A stretch of DNA of 64,000 bases from Roseiarcus sp963829505 (lineage in GTDB: Bacteria > Pseudomonadota > Alphaproteobacteria > Rhizobiales > Beijerinckiaceae). A program made the translations under genes and the position numbers. How positions within the stretch are numbered: the stretch's first letter is position 1; each line of letters begins with the position of its first letter. Of the stretch, positions 27,934 through 37,178 are shown one piece after another. The stretch lies in contig CAWHIL010000003.1 in the NCBI GenBank assembly GCA_963829505.1, positions 1,054,001-1,118,000 on the forward strand, given 5' to 3'. Below the pieces are notes generated by a model, which was not told the DNA's origin, ran no database searches, and saw only the letters and a program-made list of their open reading frames with translations.

Positions 27934-28713
27934 TTGCGCATCGCCACCTGGAACGTCAATTCCGTCCGCCAAAGGCTGCCCCACCTCCTCGCCTATCTGA
28001 AGGAGGCCGCGCCCGACGCGCTCTGCCTGCAGGAGATCAAGTGCCTCGACGAGCAGTTCCCGCGCCTCGAGGTCGAGGAGCTCGGCTACAACATCGAGAC
28101 GCACGGTCAGAAGGGCTTCAACGGCGTCGCCATCCTGTCGAAGCGCCCGTTCGAAGTGGCGCGCGGGCTGCCGGGCGACGACGCCGACTCCCAGTCGCGC
28201 TATATCGAGGCGGTCATCCCGACGGAGAAGGGCGCGGTGCGCCTCGCCTCGATCTACCTGCCGAACGGCAATCCGCCCGACAGCGACAAATACCCTTACA
28301 AGCTCGCCTTCATGGATCGCCTGATCCGCCACGCGAAAAAGCTGCTCGAATACGAGGAGTTTCTCGTGCTCGCGGGCGATTTCAATGTGATCCCCGAGCC
28401 GAAGGACGCCGCGCGCCCGGAGATCTGGACAGGCGACGCGCTCTTTCTTCCGCCGACGCGCGAAAAGTACCGCGAGCTCGTGGCGCTCGGCTTCACCGAC
28501 GCCTTGCGAGCGACCTCCGACGCTGGCGGCCTCTACACCTTCTGGGACTATCAGGCGGGCGCCTGGCAGAAGAACAACGGCATTCGCATCGACCATCTGC
28601 TCCTCTCGCCGCAAGCGGCGGACCGGCTCGTGTCGGTCGAGATCGATAAAGCCGAGCGCGGCAAGGACAAAGCCTCCGACCACACCCCGATCCGGATCGA
28701 GCTCAGGGTCTGA
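27934..28713 (+). CDS. xth: Exodeoxyribonuclease III
   Basis: A 259-residue AP-endonuclease family enzyme. Family motifs are intact: the N-terminal RIATWNVNSVRQR, LQEIKC (metal-binding Glu), GFNGVAILSK, the catalytic GDFNVIP and the C-terminal GIRIDHLLLS and DKASDHTPI. It would cleave AP sites and degrade 3' ends in base-excision repair. The start is TTG at the conserved N-terminus. In many Hyphomicrobiales xth lies beside erpA and dgt; here it is 25 kb from them. Confidence 0.93.
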   Translation: MRIATWNVNSVRQRLPHLLAYLKEAAPDALCLQEIKCLDEQFPRLEVEELGYNIETHGQKGFNGVAILSKRPFEVARGLPGDDADSQSRYIEAVIPTEKGAVRLASIYLPNGNPPDSDKYPYKLAFMDRLIRHAKKLLEYEEFLVLAGDFNVIPEPKDAARPEIWTGDALFLPPTREKYRELVALGFTDALRATSDAGGLYTFWDYQAGAWQKNNGIRIDHLLLSPQAADRLVSVEIDKAERGKDKASDHTPIRIELRV

Positions 28714-28724
28714 GCCGCCTAGAA

Positions 28725-28782
28725 GCGCGCGGCGAAAAAGTGGATACCGGTTTTTCGCGAAGAGCGCGCGGAAATCAAGGAA
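28725..28782 (+). repeat. Dispersed repeat (AAAAAGTGGA family), copy 1
   Basis: Contains gcgcgcggcgaaaaagtgga, ccggtttttcgcg and agcgcgcggaaatc, forming an imperfect inverted repeat. Related copies lie at 38493-38556 and, shortened, at 44650-44690, each just after a coding region. Repeats of this type are frequent in Hyphomicrobiales genomes. Confidence 0.7.
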
Positions 28783-28962
28783 GCTGGAGTGCGCCTTCGT
28801 TGTCACGCCATCGTGATCGACGCCGCCATTTCCCGCGATCCAATTTTCGCCTTACGCTTGCCGTCAACTGCCCAAATCGCGCTCGCGCGTTTTCCTGCGC
28901 GGCGGATCTGAAATCTGCGCGCCGCGTCTCAAAGCTTGCGCGCCACAAAGGAGGACGCGTCA

Positions 28963-30069
28963 ATGGCTGGAGGTTTTCGCTTTTTCAGGGCTGCCGGTTC
29001 GGCCCTGGCGCTCGCCGCGGGCCTCGCGTCGCAGAGCGCCTTCGCTGACGCGGTCAGCGACGCCAAGGCCGCTGTCGCCAAATACGCCGGCCCGCAGACG
29101 ACCTGGGAAGGCCCGACGAGCGGGCCGAAGCCGCAACCGGGAAAGAAGATCGTCTTCCTCTCCGGCGACGAGCAGAACGACATCTCCCACCTCTACGGCG
29201 TCTACATCAAGGAGGCGGCGGAGAAGCTCGGCTGGACCGCGACCGTCATCGACGGCAAGGGCAGCCCGACGTCGTGGCTCGCCGGCCTCAACCAGGCGAT
29301 CGCGCTCAAACCCGACGGCATCGCGATGTTCGCCGACGCCGCCAGCCTCCAGGACCCGATCAAGACCGGCGTCGCGCAGGGGATCAAGTTCGTCGGCCTG
29401 CACGCCGCCGGCCTCCCCGGGCCGCAGCTCGACCTCAACCTCTTCGTCAACATCCAGGAGGACCCGCGCGAGATCGGCAAGGCCGAGGCCGACTGGGCGA
29501 TCGCCGATTCCGACGGCAAGGGGCGCGTCGTCATTCTCTCCCACAACGAATACGCCATCGCCAAGGTCAAATCGACGGCGACCAAGGACGAGGTCGAAAA
29601 GTGCCCCGGCTGCAAGGTGCTCGACTACGTCAACTCGCCCGCCTCCGAAGCAGCCCAGCGTCAGCCGCAGCTCACCACAAGCTGGGTGCAGCGCTTCGGC
29701 CTGCCGATCTATGCGACCTCGGTCGGCGACAACGATTTCGACTTCGCCGTTCCGGTCCTGCGCTCGGGCGGCGTCAGCCCCGACCAGGCGAAGCTCATCG
29801 GCGCCGACGGCAACCGTTCGGCCTATGACCGCATCCGAAAAGGGGACCAGTATCAGACCGTGACCGTGTCCGAGCCGATCGAATTGCAGGCGTGGCAGGC
29901 GGTCGACGAACTGAACCGCGCCTTCAACAATGCGCCCCCGAGCGGTTTCGTCCAGCCGCCGTTTCTCGTCACCAGGGAGAACATCCACTCCGAGGGCGGC
30001 GACAAGAACACCTTCATCCCGAGCAACGACTACAAGACGCATTACCTCGCCGTGTGGGGGGTGAAGTAG
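28963..30069 (+). CDS. Sugar-type ABC transporter substrate-binding protein
   Basis: A 368-residue periplasmic binding protein. The signal peptide covers about residues 1-28 (ending SAFA). The fold is that of the type I (ribose/galactose-like) binding proteins: KKIVFLSGDEQND, GLNQAIALKPDGIAMFAD, KFVGLHAAG, and QYQTVTVSEPIELQAWQAVDELNRAF near the end. It opens a three-gene importer operon; the ATG follows aaaggagg. A CPGC pair near residue 215 could form a disulfide. The ligand is not apparent. Confidence 0.88.
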   Translation: MAGGFRFFRAAGSALALAAGLASQSAFADAVSDAKAAVAKYAGPQTTWEGPTSGPKPQPGKKIVFLSGDEQNDISHLYGVYIKEAAEKLGWTATVIDGKGSPTSWLAGLNQAIALKPDGIAMFADAASLQDPIKTGVAQGIKFVGLHAAGLPGPQLDLNLFVNIQEDPREIGKAEADWAIADSDGKGRVVILSHNEYAIAKVKSTATKDEVEKCPGCKVLDYVNSPASEAAQRQPQLTTSWVQRFGLPIYATSVGDNDFDFAVPVLRSGGVSPDQAKLIGADGNRSAYDRIRKGDQYQTVTVSEPIELQAWQAVDELNRAFNNAPPSGFVQPPFLVTRENIHSEGGDKNTFIPSNDYKTHYLAVWGVK

Positions 30070-30099
30070 CGGGCCAAAGCCCTCGCTCGGCCGCGCGCC

Positions 30100-31641
30100 A
30101 TGCAAGCGCTTGACGGCGCCGAGGCGGCGGCCGGCGCGCCGCCGCTTCTCGAGATGGCCGGCCTCGTCAAGCGCTTCACGGCGACGCTGGCGCTCGACCA
30201 TGTCGATTTCGACGTCCGGCGCGGGGAGGTGCATGCGCTGCTTGGCCAGAACGGCGCCGGCAAGTCGACCCTGATCAAGATCCTGGCGGGGGTCTACGGG
30301 GCGGACGCCGGCGAGATCCGCTTCGCCGGGCGGCCCGTCCGCCCGGGCGCCGAGGCCTTGCCGATCGCCTTCATCCATCAGGATCTCGGCCTCGTCGAGT
30401 GGATGAGCGTCGCGGAGAACGTCGCCATCCTCGCGGGCTATCCGCGGGGCCTTGGCGGCCTTGTCTCGTGGCGCGGCGTTCGGGCCCGCGCGGCCGACGC
30501 GCTCGCGGTCATGGGAAGCGGGCTCGATCCCGACGCGCCGATCTCGTCGCTGCCTGCGGCGGAGCGGTCGCTCGTCGCCATCGGCCGGGCGCTCGCGGTG
30601 AAGTCGGACGTGCTCGTCCTCGACGAGCCGACCGCGGCGCTGCCCGAGGCCGACGTCGAGCGCCTGCTCGCGACGCTCCGGCGCCTGCGCGCCAGCGGCA
30701 TCGGGATCGTCTACGTGACGCATCGCCTCGACGAGGTGTTTCGCATCGCCGATCGCGTGACCGTGCTGCGCGACGGCCGGCGGCTCGCGACGCTCGCGAC
30801 CCGCGACACCGATCCGGCGGCGCTTGTCCGCATGATCGTCGGGCGTTCGCTCGCCGACGCTTTCGCGCAGCCTGTGGCGCCCGCGGAGCGGCGCACGCTC
30901 GATGTCGAGAGCCTCGTCGCGGGCGGCGCGGGGCCGGCGACCTTCTCGGTCAGGGCCGGGGAGACGCTGGGGCTCGTGGGCCTGCGCGGCGCCGGCCACC
31001 ATACGATCGGGCGCGCTCTCTTCGGCCAGACGCCGATCGCCTCGGGGCGCATCCGCCTCGACGGCGCGCCCGTTTCGCCGCGAAGCGCAGCCGAGGCGAT
31101 GGCGCTCGGGATCGGCTTCGTCTCGAGCCGCCGGGGCGTCGAGGGCGTCGCGGCCAATCTCGCGGTGCGCGAGAATGTCTTTCTCAATCCCGCGGCGACG
31201 GGGACGCGGGTGCTGGGCTTGATCCCGCGCGCCGCCGAGGACGAACGCGCGTGGGCCGCCGCGCGGCGCTTTTCGATCAAGACCGCGAGCGTCGATGAGC
31301 CCGTGGCGACCCTTTCCGGCGGCAATCAGCAGAAGGTCGTCCTGGCGCGCTGGATGGAGGCCGACGTCCGGCTGCTCATCCTCGAGGAGCCGACCATCGG
31401 CGTCGACGTCGGCGCGAAGGCCGACATCTACCGGCTCATCCAGCGCTCGCAGGAGAAGGGCCTCGCGGTGCTGCTCATCTCGTCGGATTTCGAGGAGGTC
31501 GAGCGGGTCTGCCATCGGGCGCTCGTCATGAGCCGCGGCCGCGTCGCGGCCGAGATCCCGCGCGAGACCCTGACCGCGGCCGAATTGACGGCGGCTGCGG
31601 CCGGAGGCGCCTCGGCCGCGCATGCCGGAGCGAGCCCATGA
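30100..31641 (+). CDS. Sugar-type ABC transporter ATP-binding protein (CUT2 family)
   Basis: A 513-residue protein with two fused ATPase domains, as in RbsA/MglA. The first has Walker A GQNGAGKST (about residues 49-57) and Walker B VLVLDEP. In the second, the Walker A position is degenerate (GLRGAGHHT) as usual for this family, with the signature LSGGNQQKVVLARW and LLILEEPTIGVDVG. In the first domain the usual LSGGQ signature is replaced by LPAAERSLVAIGRAL. Its stop codon overlaps the permease start (ATGA). Confidence 0.9.
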   Translation: MQALDGAEAAAGAPPLLEMAGLVKRFTATLALDHVDFDVRRGEVHALLGQNGAGKSTLIKILAGVYGADAGEIRFAGRPVRPGAEALPIAFIHQDLGLVEWMSVAENVAILAGYPRGLGGLVSWRGVRARAADALAVMGSGLDPDAPISSLPAAERSLVAIGRALAVKSDVLVLDEPTAALPEADVERLLATLRRLRASGIGIVYVTHRLDEVFRIADRVTVLRDGRRLATLATRDTDPAALVRMIVGRSLADAFAQPVAPAERRTLDVESLVAGGAGPATFSVRAGETLGLVGLRGAGHHTIGRALFGQTPIASGRIRLDGAPVSPRSAAEAMALGIGFVSSRRGVEGVAANLAVRENVFLNPAATGTRVLGLIPRAAEDERAWAAARRFSIKTASVDEPVATLSGGNQQKVVLARWMEADVRLLILEEPTIGVDVGAKADIYRLIQRSQEKGLAVLLISSDFEEVERVCHRALVMSRGRVAAEIPRETLTAAELTAAAAGGASAAHAGASP

Positions 31642-32684
31642 AGGAGCCCGCCGGCAATTCGATCCGGGACGCGGTCACGAGGGCGGTCTCCGTCTGGGGC
31701 CTGCTCGTCCTGTTCATCCTGCTCGTGGCGCTGTTCTCGGCGCTGCGGCCGGACACGTTTCTGACCACGTTCAACATCCGCTCTATTCTCAGCAACAAGT
31801 CGGTCCAGCTTCTCGTCGCGCTTTCGGTGTTCATCCCGATGGTGGCGAACCAGTTCGACCTCTCGGCCGGCTTCAACGTCGGCATCTCGCAGGTGCTGGC
31901 GATCGGGCTGCAGGGCCAGGGCTGGCCGTGGCAAGCCGCCGTCGCGGCCGTCGTCGCGATGGGCGCGCTCGTCGGCCTCGTCAACGGCCTGCTCGTTACG
32001 CGGGTGAAGATCAATTCCTTCATCGCGACGCTTGGGACCGGCACCATCCTCTACGGCCTCAACGCCTGGTACACCGGCGGCCAGCAGGTGCTCGCCCCCC
32101 TGCCCCCGGCGTTCCTGGCGATCTCCGGCAGCCTGTGGATCGTGCCCGCGCCGGCGATCTACGCGCTCGTCGTCGCTCTGACGCTCTGGATCGTCTTCGA
32201 ATATCAGCCGCTCGGGCGCTATCTCTACGTGCTCGGCGCAAGTCCGCGCGCGGCCGAACTCAACGGCATTTCCGCCAGGCGCTATGTGACGCTCGCCTTC
32301 GTCGCCGCCGGCACGCTCGCCGCCTTCGCCGGCGTCGTGCTGCAATCGCAGCTTCAGGTCGGACAGAGCTCGGTCGGCCAGGAATACCTTCTGCCGGCGT
32401 TCACCGCGGCGCTCCTCGGCGCGACCTCGATCCGACCGGGCCGGGTCAACGTCTGGGGCACGGTGCTCGCGGTTGCGGTGCTTGCGGTGACGGTGGCGGG
32501 CCTGAACCAGCTCGGCGCGCCCTTCTTCGTCGAGCCGCTGTTCAACGGCGCGATGCTCATTCTCGCGGTCGGCCTCGCCGTGCAGGCGGCCGAGCGCCGG
32601 CAGCGCCGGGGGACCGAGGCGGAACGTGCGGCGGCGGCGAGCGGGATCTCGCCGGTCGAGGACGTCGAAGAGAGCGCGCCCTGA
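31638..32684 (+). CDS. Sugar-type ABC transporter permease (CUT2 family)
   Basis: A 348-residue RbsC-like permease with eight or more hydrophobic segments. Family-specific blocks are FDLSAGFNVGISQVLA, GLVNGLLVTRVKINSFIATLGTG (in parts), LGASPRAAELNGISARRY and SVGQEYLLPAFTAALLGATS. It overlaps the ATPase gene by four bases, so translation is probably coupled. Together with the binding protein it forms a complete importer; no kinase or catabolic gene accompanies it, so the substrate stays open. Confidence 0.9.
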   Translation: MKEPAGNSIRDAVTRAVSVWGLLVLFILLVALFSALRPDTFLTTFNIRSILSNKSVQLLVALSVFIPMVANQFDLSAGFNVGISQVLAIGLQGQGWPWQAAVAAVVAMGALVGLVNGLLVTRVKINSFIATLGTGTILYGLNAWYTGGQQVLAPLPPAFLAISGSLWIVPAPAIYALVVALTLWIVFEYQPLGRYLYVLGASPRAAELNGISARRYVTLAFVAAGTLAAFAGVVLQSQLQVGQSSVGQEYLLPAFTAALLGATSIRPGRVNVWGTVLAVAVLAVTVAGLNQLGAPFFVEPLFNGAMLILAVGLAVQAAERRQRRGTEAERAAAASGISPVEDVEESAP

Positions 32685-32824
32685 ACGGAGCGGCTGGGAG
32701 CAACTTCTGGCGCTCGCTCCGCGTCCGAGGCGCGCCCAGGCTTTGCGCTTGACCCTCGTCGTTGCTATTGCCGCGCGGACCGTGCTTCAAGTCACGCGGG
32801 AAAATGCTGCCGGAGTTCAAGACC

Positions 32825-34253
32825 ATGCTGACCAAACGCGATCTTCTCCGGTTGAGCGGCGCGGGCGCGCTCGCCTCCGCCCTGCCTCGCGCCGCCCTCG
32901 CGCAGAGCGCGTTTCCCGGCTTCTTCGGCGCGATCGACGTCGCCCAGAACGGGGTCGCCTACGGCCTGCCGATCGTCATGAACTACGCGGTCATGCACAA
33001 GTTCGTGCTCGACAAGGATTCCGGCCAGTACAAGGGGCCGTTCAACACGATCGCCAACAGCCGCGATGTCTTCACCTACAAGGACACCGCCGTCGTCACG
33101 CCGAACAGCGACACGCCCTATTCGATGCTGTGGATGGACCTGCGCGCCGAGCCGATGGTCGTCAGCGTGCCGGCGGTCGACCCCAAGCGGTATTATTCCG
33201 TGCAGCTCGTCGACAGCTCGACCTACAATTACGGCTACATCGGCTCGCGCGCGACGGGCAGCGAGGCCGGCGACTACCTGGTTGCGGGGCCCGACTGGAA
33301 GGGCGAGGCGCCGGCCAACGTCAAGAAGACGTTCCGGTCGAGCTCGCAGCATTCGCTCGCGATCTTCCGCACCCAGCTCTTCAATCCCGCCGACATCGAC
33401 AATGTCGCCAAGGTGCAGGACGGCTACAAGGCCCGGCCGCTCTCGGAATTCCTCAATCAGCCCGCGCCCCCGGCCGCCCCGGCGATCGACTGGCCGAAGA
33501 TCGACGACGATCTCGCGAAGAAGAACTTCTTCTCCTACCTCGCCTTCATGCTCCAGTTCATGCCGCCGATGCAGAACGAGGACGCGATCCGCGCCGACCT
33601 TGCCAAGATCGGCGTCGAGGCCGGCAAGCCCTTCAAGCTCGACGATCTCAAGCTCGACGACCGCCTGCAACTCCTGGTCGGCATGAAGATGGGCGAACGG
33701 CGGGTGGACGACGTGCTCAATCTCTCGGGAAAAAACATCAACGGCTGGCGTCTTGGCCTCGGCGGCGGCGACGCGGCCTCTTTCAACGGCGACTGGCTGA
33801 AGCGCGCCGCGGTCGCCAAGGGCGGCATCTACGCCAACGATGCGATCGAGGCCGCCTATCCCTTCGCCAGGACCGACGACCGCGGCCGCACGCTCGACGG
33901 GAAATCGAAGTATGTCCTGACCTTTCCCAAGGACGGCCTGCCGCCGGTCAACGCCTTCTGGTCGGTGACGATGTACGACGGCAAGACGCAGCTCCTCGTC
34001 AAGAACCCGATCGACCGCTATCTCATCAATTCGCCGATGCTGCCGGACATGAAGAAGAACCCCGACGGCTCGATCCCGATCTATATCCAGAAGGATTCCC
34101 CGGGCGCCGACAAGGAGTTCGAACTGGCTGCCTTCGCCGGACGGGCCGATCTACATGGTCATGCGCCTCTACTGGCCGAAGACGGAAGCCCCCTCGATCC
34201 TGCCGATCGACAACCCCACCTGGAAGCCGCCGGGGATCAAGCGGGTCGGGTAG
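32825..34253 (+). pseudogene. DUF1254/DUF1214 domain protein, frame-shifted near the C-terminus
   Basis: An exported protein with an N-terminal signal (TKRDLLRLSG and an Ala-rich core to about residue 26), the DUF1254 domain (NRDVFTYKDTAVVTPNSDT-like block, YSVQLVDSSTYNYGYIG) and the DUF1214 domain (FWSVTMYDGKTQLLVKNP). After IQKDSPGADKE at 34117 the frame goes wrong. Skipping one T at 34118-34119 restores the expected family ending (SNWLPSPDGPIYMVMRLYWP through WKPPGIKRVG) with a TAG at 34251-34253, total about 475 residues. The corrected sequence reads GAGTC at the site, a GANTC sequence. It is probably intact in the organism. Confidence 0.85.
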
Positions 34254-34272
34254 CTTCGTTTTCACCACCAGG

Positions 34273-34395
34273 GCGCTGTAGGGCCGGGTCGCTGACCCGG
34301 CCTGCGCGGTCGGCCGCGCCTACAAGCGGCCCAGGTCCGGGCGCCCAAGGCGCTGTAGGGCCGGGTCGCTGACCCGGCCTGCGCGGTCGGCGACC
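34273..34395 (+). repeat. Palindromic repeat array, left part
   Basis: Two tandem units of roughly 75 bp built on the palindrome GCCGGGTC-GCT-GACCCGGC, followed by CTGCGCGGTCGGC and CGCGCCTACAAGCGGCCC. The second unit is interrupted by the insertion sequence at 34396-35756; the array continues at 35757-35850. Confidence 0.8.
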
Positions 34396-35756
34396 CATAT
34401 GCGCTAGGATAAGCGATTTATGGGTCGGATCGACTGATTTTTCCTACGTCGTGGAGGGTCTGCGAGGAGGCGATGGAAGCGCACGCGGGCGCAGCGGAGG
34501 TCGGCTAGGCTGAGCGATCCGAACATCGACAGGGTGAGAACGAGGGCGACTGTCTTGCAGGCGCGCCAGCGCGAGGGGCGGTATCGGAGATCAGCCAGGT
34601 CCTGAGGGGAAAGAGTCCAGCATCTCCTGGGTGCTGGCGTCGACGGCGATGGCGAGAATGAGATGGGCGTAGAGCCATGACCGGCCGCCTCGCTCGGTCT
34701 TGGCGGGCAGCTTGTCGATGTGCAGCAGGCTTTTGAGCCGCTTGATGGCGAGTTCGATCTGCCAGCGCAGACGATAGAGTCCGAGGATGTCCTCGGCGGA
34801 GTAAGCGGCGTCGAGAGACGTCGCGAGAACGACGAACTCGGCGGCCACGAGACTGCTGGGGTGGAGCTCTCTGTTGTTCTTGGCCGCCATGCGGCGCAGC
34901 CGCCTGATTTCGGCCTCGACGTGCTCCGGGGCCTTGCGTCGGATGACGAGACGCGCCGGCATGGGCTCGCCGACGCCGGCGATCAGGACGGAAACGTCGT
35001 CGATCTCACGGTCGGGCGGCAGCGTTCGCAGACGCTCGATCAGGTCGAAAGGAGCGCCCTCGCGATCGCGCAGCCTGAAGGCGCTCCAACGCACACGGAC
35101 GACGAAGTCAACTCCTTCGGCCGCCGCCATGAAGCGGCAGATCGCCTTGGCGTTGGCGTAGCCGCGATCGGCGATGCGGATCTCCCCGGCGATTGGCGCG
35201 CCGCGATCCAGCGCCTCGGCGCCATGGCCGTCCGTAACGTCGAAATGGCTGAAGGCGCCCTCGCCGAGATCATAGACGGCGTGAATGCGCCAATCCGCTC
35301 CCGACACGCCGTATTTGCCGCCGGGTTTGCTCACGCACGTCCCGTCGGCGATCCGCACGCTGCGGCCGGTCCAGCGCGCCGGCGCATCCGGGCGAAAACG
35401 CAACATGGCCGCAGCGATCGCGCCGAGGAAGTCGCAGGATTGATGCAGCCGATCGCAAAGCGACGCGTCGGTCAGATCGGCGACCCCCGCAACATGCGCC
35501 CAAGCCGCAGTCTGACGCAACGAAAGCCCGCCCGGTCCCCGAGCCAGCGCCAGATGCAGGAGAGCCCGGGCGCTCGGGACGCCGCGCCTGCGAACCAAGG
35601 CCCCGGACAAACGCGCGGATTCGTCAATGTCGAAATCGCCTAACAGATCGTCAATCTGACGCGACCAGTCGTTGAGCGGAAAAGACGCCGAATCAAGCAT
35701 CTCTCCGATGAATCACACCTCAATTCTTCGTGTCCAGCGTTATCCTAGCGCGTATG
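34396..35756 (-). mobile_element. IS4-family insertion sequence (1361 bp)
   Basis: Terminal inverted repeats CATATGCGCTAGGATAA (left) and CATACGCGCTAGGATAA (right, read inward on the minus strand) match at 16 of 17 positions. The element is flanked by an 11-bp direct duplication GGTCGGCGACC (34385-34395 and 35757-35767); removing the element plus one duplicate restores an uninterrupted copy of the host repeat (GGTCGGCGACCGCGCC). IS length, duplication length and transposase motif all fit the IS4 family. It carries one gene. Confidence 0.92.
34404..35700 (-). pseudogene. IS4-family transposase, frame-shifted near the C-terminus
   Basis: A DDE transposase. Catalytic residues are visible in IADGT (Asp), IADRGY (Asp) and in the IS4 signature Y-x2-R-x3-E-x6-K, here YRLRWQIELAIKRLK, which is perfect. 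As sequenced the frame stops at 34591 after 369 residues. In another frame the sequence continues without a stop from about 34615 to a TAG at 34404-34406 inside the left inverted repeat, giving QDLADLRYRPSRWRACK and an end PPRRRKNQ typical of such transposases. One extra base near 34605-34612 (ctctttcccctc on the minus strand) explains this. Restored length is about 431 residues. Confidence 0.9.
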
Positions 35757-35912
35757 GGTCGGCGACCGCGCCTACAGGCGCTGTAGGGCCGGGTCGCTGA
35801 CCCGGCCTGCGCGGTCGGCGACCGCGCCTACAAGCGGCCCGGGTCCGGGCGTCAAAGGACACGAAGAGCAACAAGCCTTCGTGTCCTTCGTGTCCTTCGT
35901 GGTGAATGACCG
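35757..35912 (+). repeat. Palindromic repeat array, right part, plus CDS-free tail
   Basis: Begins with the second copy of the IS target duplication, then one more unit of the GCCGGGTC-GCT-GACCCGGC repeat to about 35850. After it come three direct TTCGTGTCC repeats and a TTCGTGGTGAA, related to the ACAAAGGACACGAAG palindrome seen at 36970-37023 on the other side of the azl genes. Confidence 0.7.
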
Positions 35913-35976
35913 GGCCGCTTGACCCGGCGCCGCCCTCCCCGCTAGCCCCTTCGCCTCCAAGGGGGACACGGGGCCC

Positions 35977-36672
35977 ATGAATTCTTCTTCTCCCGCCGAC
36001 GGGTGGCTGGGCGGCGCGCGCGACGTCCTGCCGCTCTCGTTCGGCACTGCGGTCTATGGCGTCGCCTTCGGGCTCCTCGCGGCGAGCGCCGGATTCACGC
36101 CGCTTCAGATCGGCGTCATGGGCGTGATCGTCTACGCCGGCGGCTCGCAGATCGTCGCGACGCAGCAATTCATCGCCGGGGCCGGCGTCGCGCCCTCGGT
36201 CCTCGCCGGCCTCGCGCTCAACCTCCGAATTCTGCTGATGACCGCTGCGATCCGCGACGTCTTCGCCGGCCGCCCGTTGTGGGAGCGGGCGCTCGGCGTG
36301 CACCTGACGGCGGACGAGAACTGGGCGCTCCTTGTCGCGGCGCGCGCGCGGGGGCGCAGCGTCGGATACGCCTATCTCGTCGGCGGCGGCCTCACACAGA
36401 TGGCCGCGTGGTGCGCCGCGACCGTGCTCGGCGTCGTCTTCGCCGAGGCCATTCCGGAGCCGAAGACGCTCGGGATCGACTTCGCCTTCACCGCCGCTTT
36501 CATCGCCATCGCCCGCTCGCTGTGGCGGGGCGCGCCGGATGCCCTCCCCTGGTGTCTCACCGCCGCTGTCGTCTTCGGCGGGGTGAAGCTCATGCATCTT
36601 CCGCCGCACTGGACGCTCGTCATCGGCGGCCTCGCGGGCGCGGCGCTCGCGGGAGCGCGGCGCGATGGATGA
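35977..36672 (+). CDS. azlC: AzlC family branched-chain amino acid exporter, large subunit
   Basis: A 231-residue membrane protein with five to six spans. Family blocks: LPLSFGTAVYGVAFGLLAA, GVIVYAGGSQIVATQ, ALNLRILLMTAA and HLTADENWAL. In Bacillus, AzlCD exports leucine-type analogues; the E. coli counterpart YgaZH exports valine. It overlaps azlD by 8 bases, the normal arrangement, so the two are translated together. Confidence 0.9.
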   Translation: MNSSSPADGWLGGARDVLPLSFGTAVYGVAFGLLAASAGFTPLQIGVMGVIVYAGGSQIVATQQFIAGAGVAPSVLAGLALNLRILLMTAAIRDVFAGRPLWERALGVHLTADENWALLVAARARGRSVGYAYLVGGGLTQMAAWCAATVLGVVFAEAIPEPKTLGIDFAFTAAFIAIARSLWRGAPDALPWCLTAAVVFGGVKLMHLPPHWTLVIGGLAGAALAGARRDG

Positions 36673-36958
36673 ACGCTGGGCGCTGATCGGGGCGCTCGCC
36701 GCGGGCACGTTCGCGATCCGCTTCGCCGGCGCGCAGCTTGGCGCCTTCATCCCGCGCGAAGGCCCCGCGGCGCGGGCGCTCGCCGCCTTGCCGGGCTGCC
36801 TGATCGTGGCGCTGATCGCGACCTCGATGCTGACGGGCGGCTGGCCCGAATGGGGCGCCGCCGCCCTCGCGCTCGTCGCCGCGGTCGTGACCCGCAATGT
36901 GCCGGCGACGATGGCGGTCGGCATCGCCGCCGTCTGGGCGCTCCGGCACGTCGGCTAG
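36665..36958 (+). CDS. azlD: AzlD family branched-chain amino acid exporter, small subunit
   Basis: A 97-residue membrane protein with three to four hydrophobic segments: TFAIRFAGAQLG at the N-terminus, ALAALPGCLIVALIATSML in the middle and VTRNVPATMAVGIAAVWALRH at the end, all typical of AzlD. It completes the exporter with the overlapping azlC gene. The inverted repeat that follows 11 bases after the stop may end the transcript. Confidence 0.88.
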   Translation: MDERWALIGALAAGTFAIRFAGAQLGAFIPREGPAARALAALPGCLIVALIATSMLTGGWPEWGAAALALVAAVVTRNVPATMAVGIAAVWALRHVG

Positions 36959-36969
36959 CAGGGCGTCTT

Positions 36970-37023
36970 TTTCACCACAAAGGACACGAAGATCACCAAG
37001 GCTTTGTGCGCTTTGTGGTGAAA
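36970..37023. terminator. Long-stem inverted repeat after azlCD
   Basis: TTTCACCACAAAG (36970-36982) and CTTTGTGGTGAAA (37011-37023) are perfect 13-bp inverted arms with a 28-base loop containing ggacacgaag. It lies just after azlD and could terminate transcription, or it is one member of a dispersed repeat family related to 35853-35912. Confidence 0.5.
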
Positions 37024-37178
37024 CCACCCCTTGGCGCCCCTCTTGCTCGGGACGAAGCCGCAAAGCCCCATGAGCGGTCAATCGTCACAGGGGCCCGTCG
37101 GACCGGGCGGACGGATTTCCTTCCCGCCCGGAGCGGCGTAGGAGACACCGCGCGGCAAGCAATGAGGGGCTTCGACAG

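Noticed and set aside
28960..31623. Minus-strand open frame of 887 codons opposite the ABC transporter genes
   Set aside because: It is Arg/Asp/Ala-rich without any family motif and lies antisense to three clear transporter genes; such long antisense frames are common in very GC-rich DNA.
34591..34615. Programmed frameshifting as the established explanation for the transposase
   Set aside because: Not a usual feature of IS4-family elements, and other single-base breaks in the window suggest sequence errors; kept only as an alternative.
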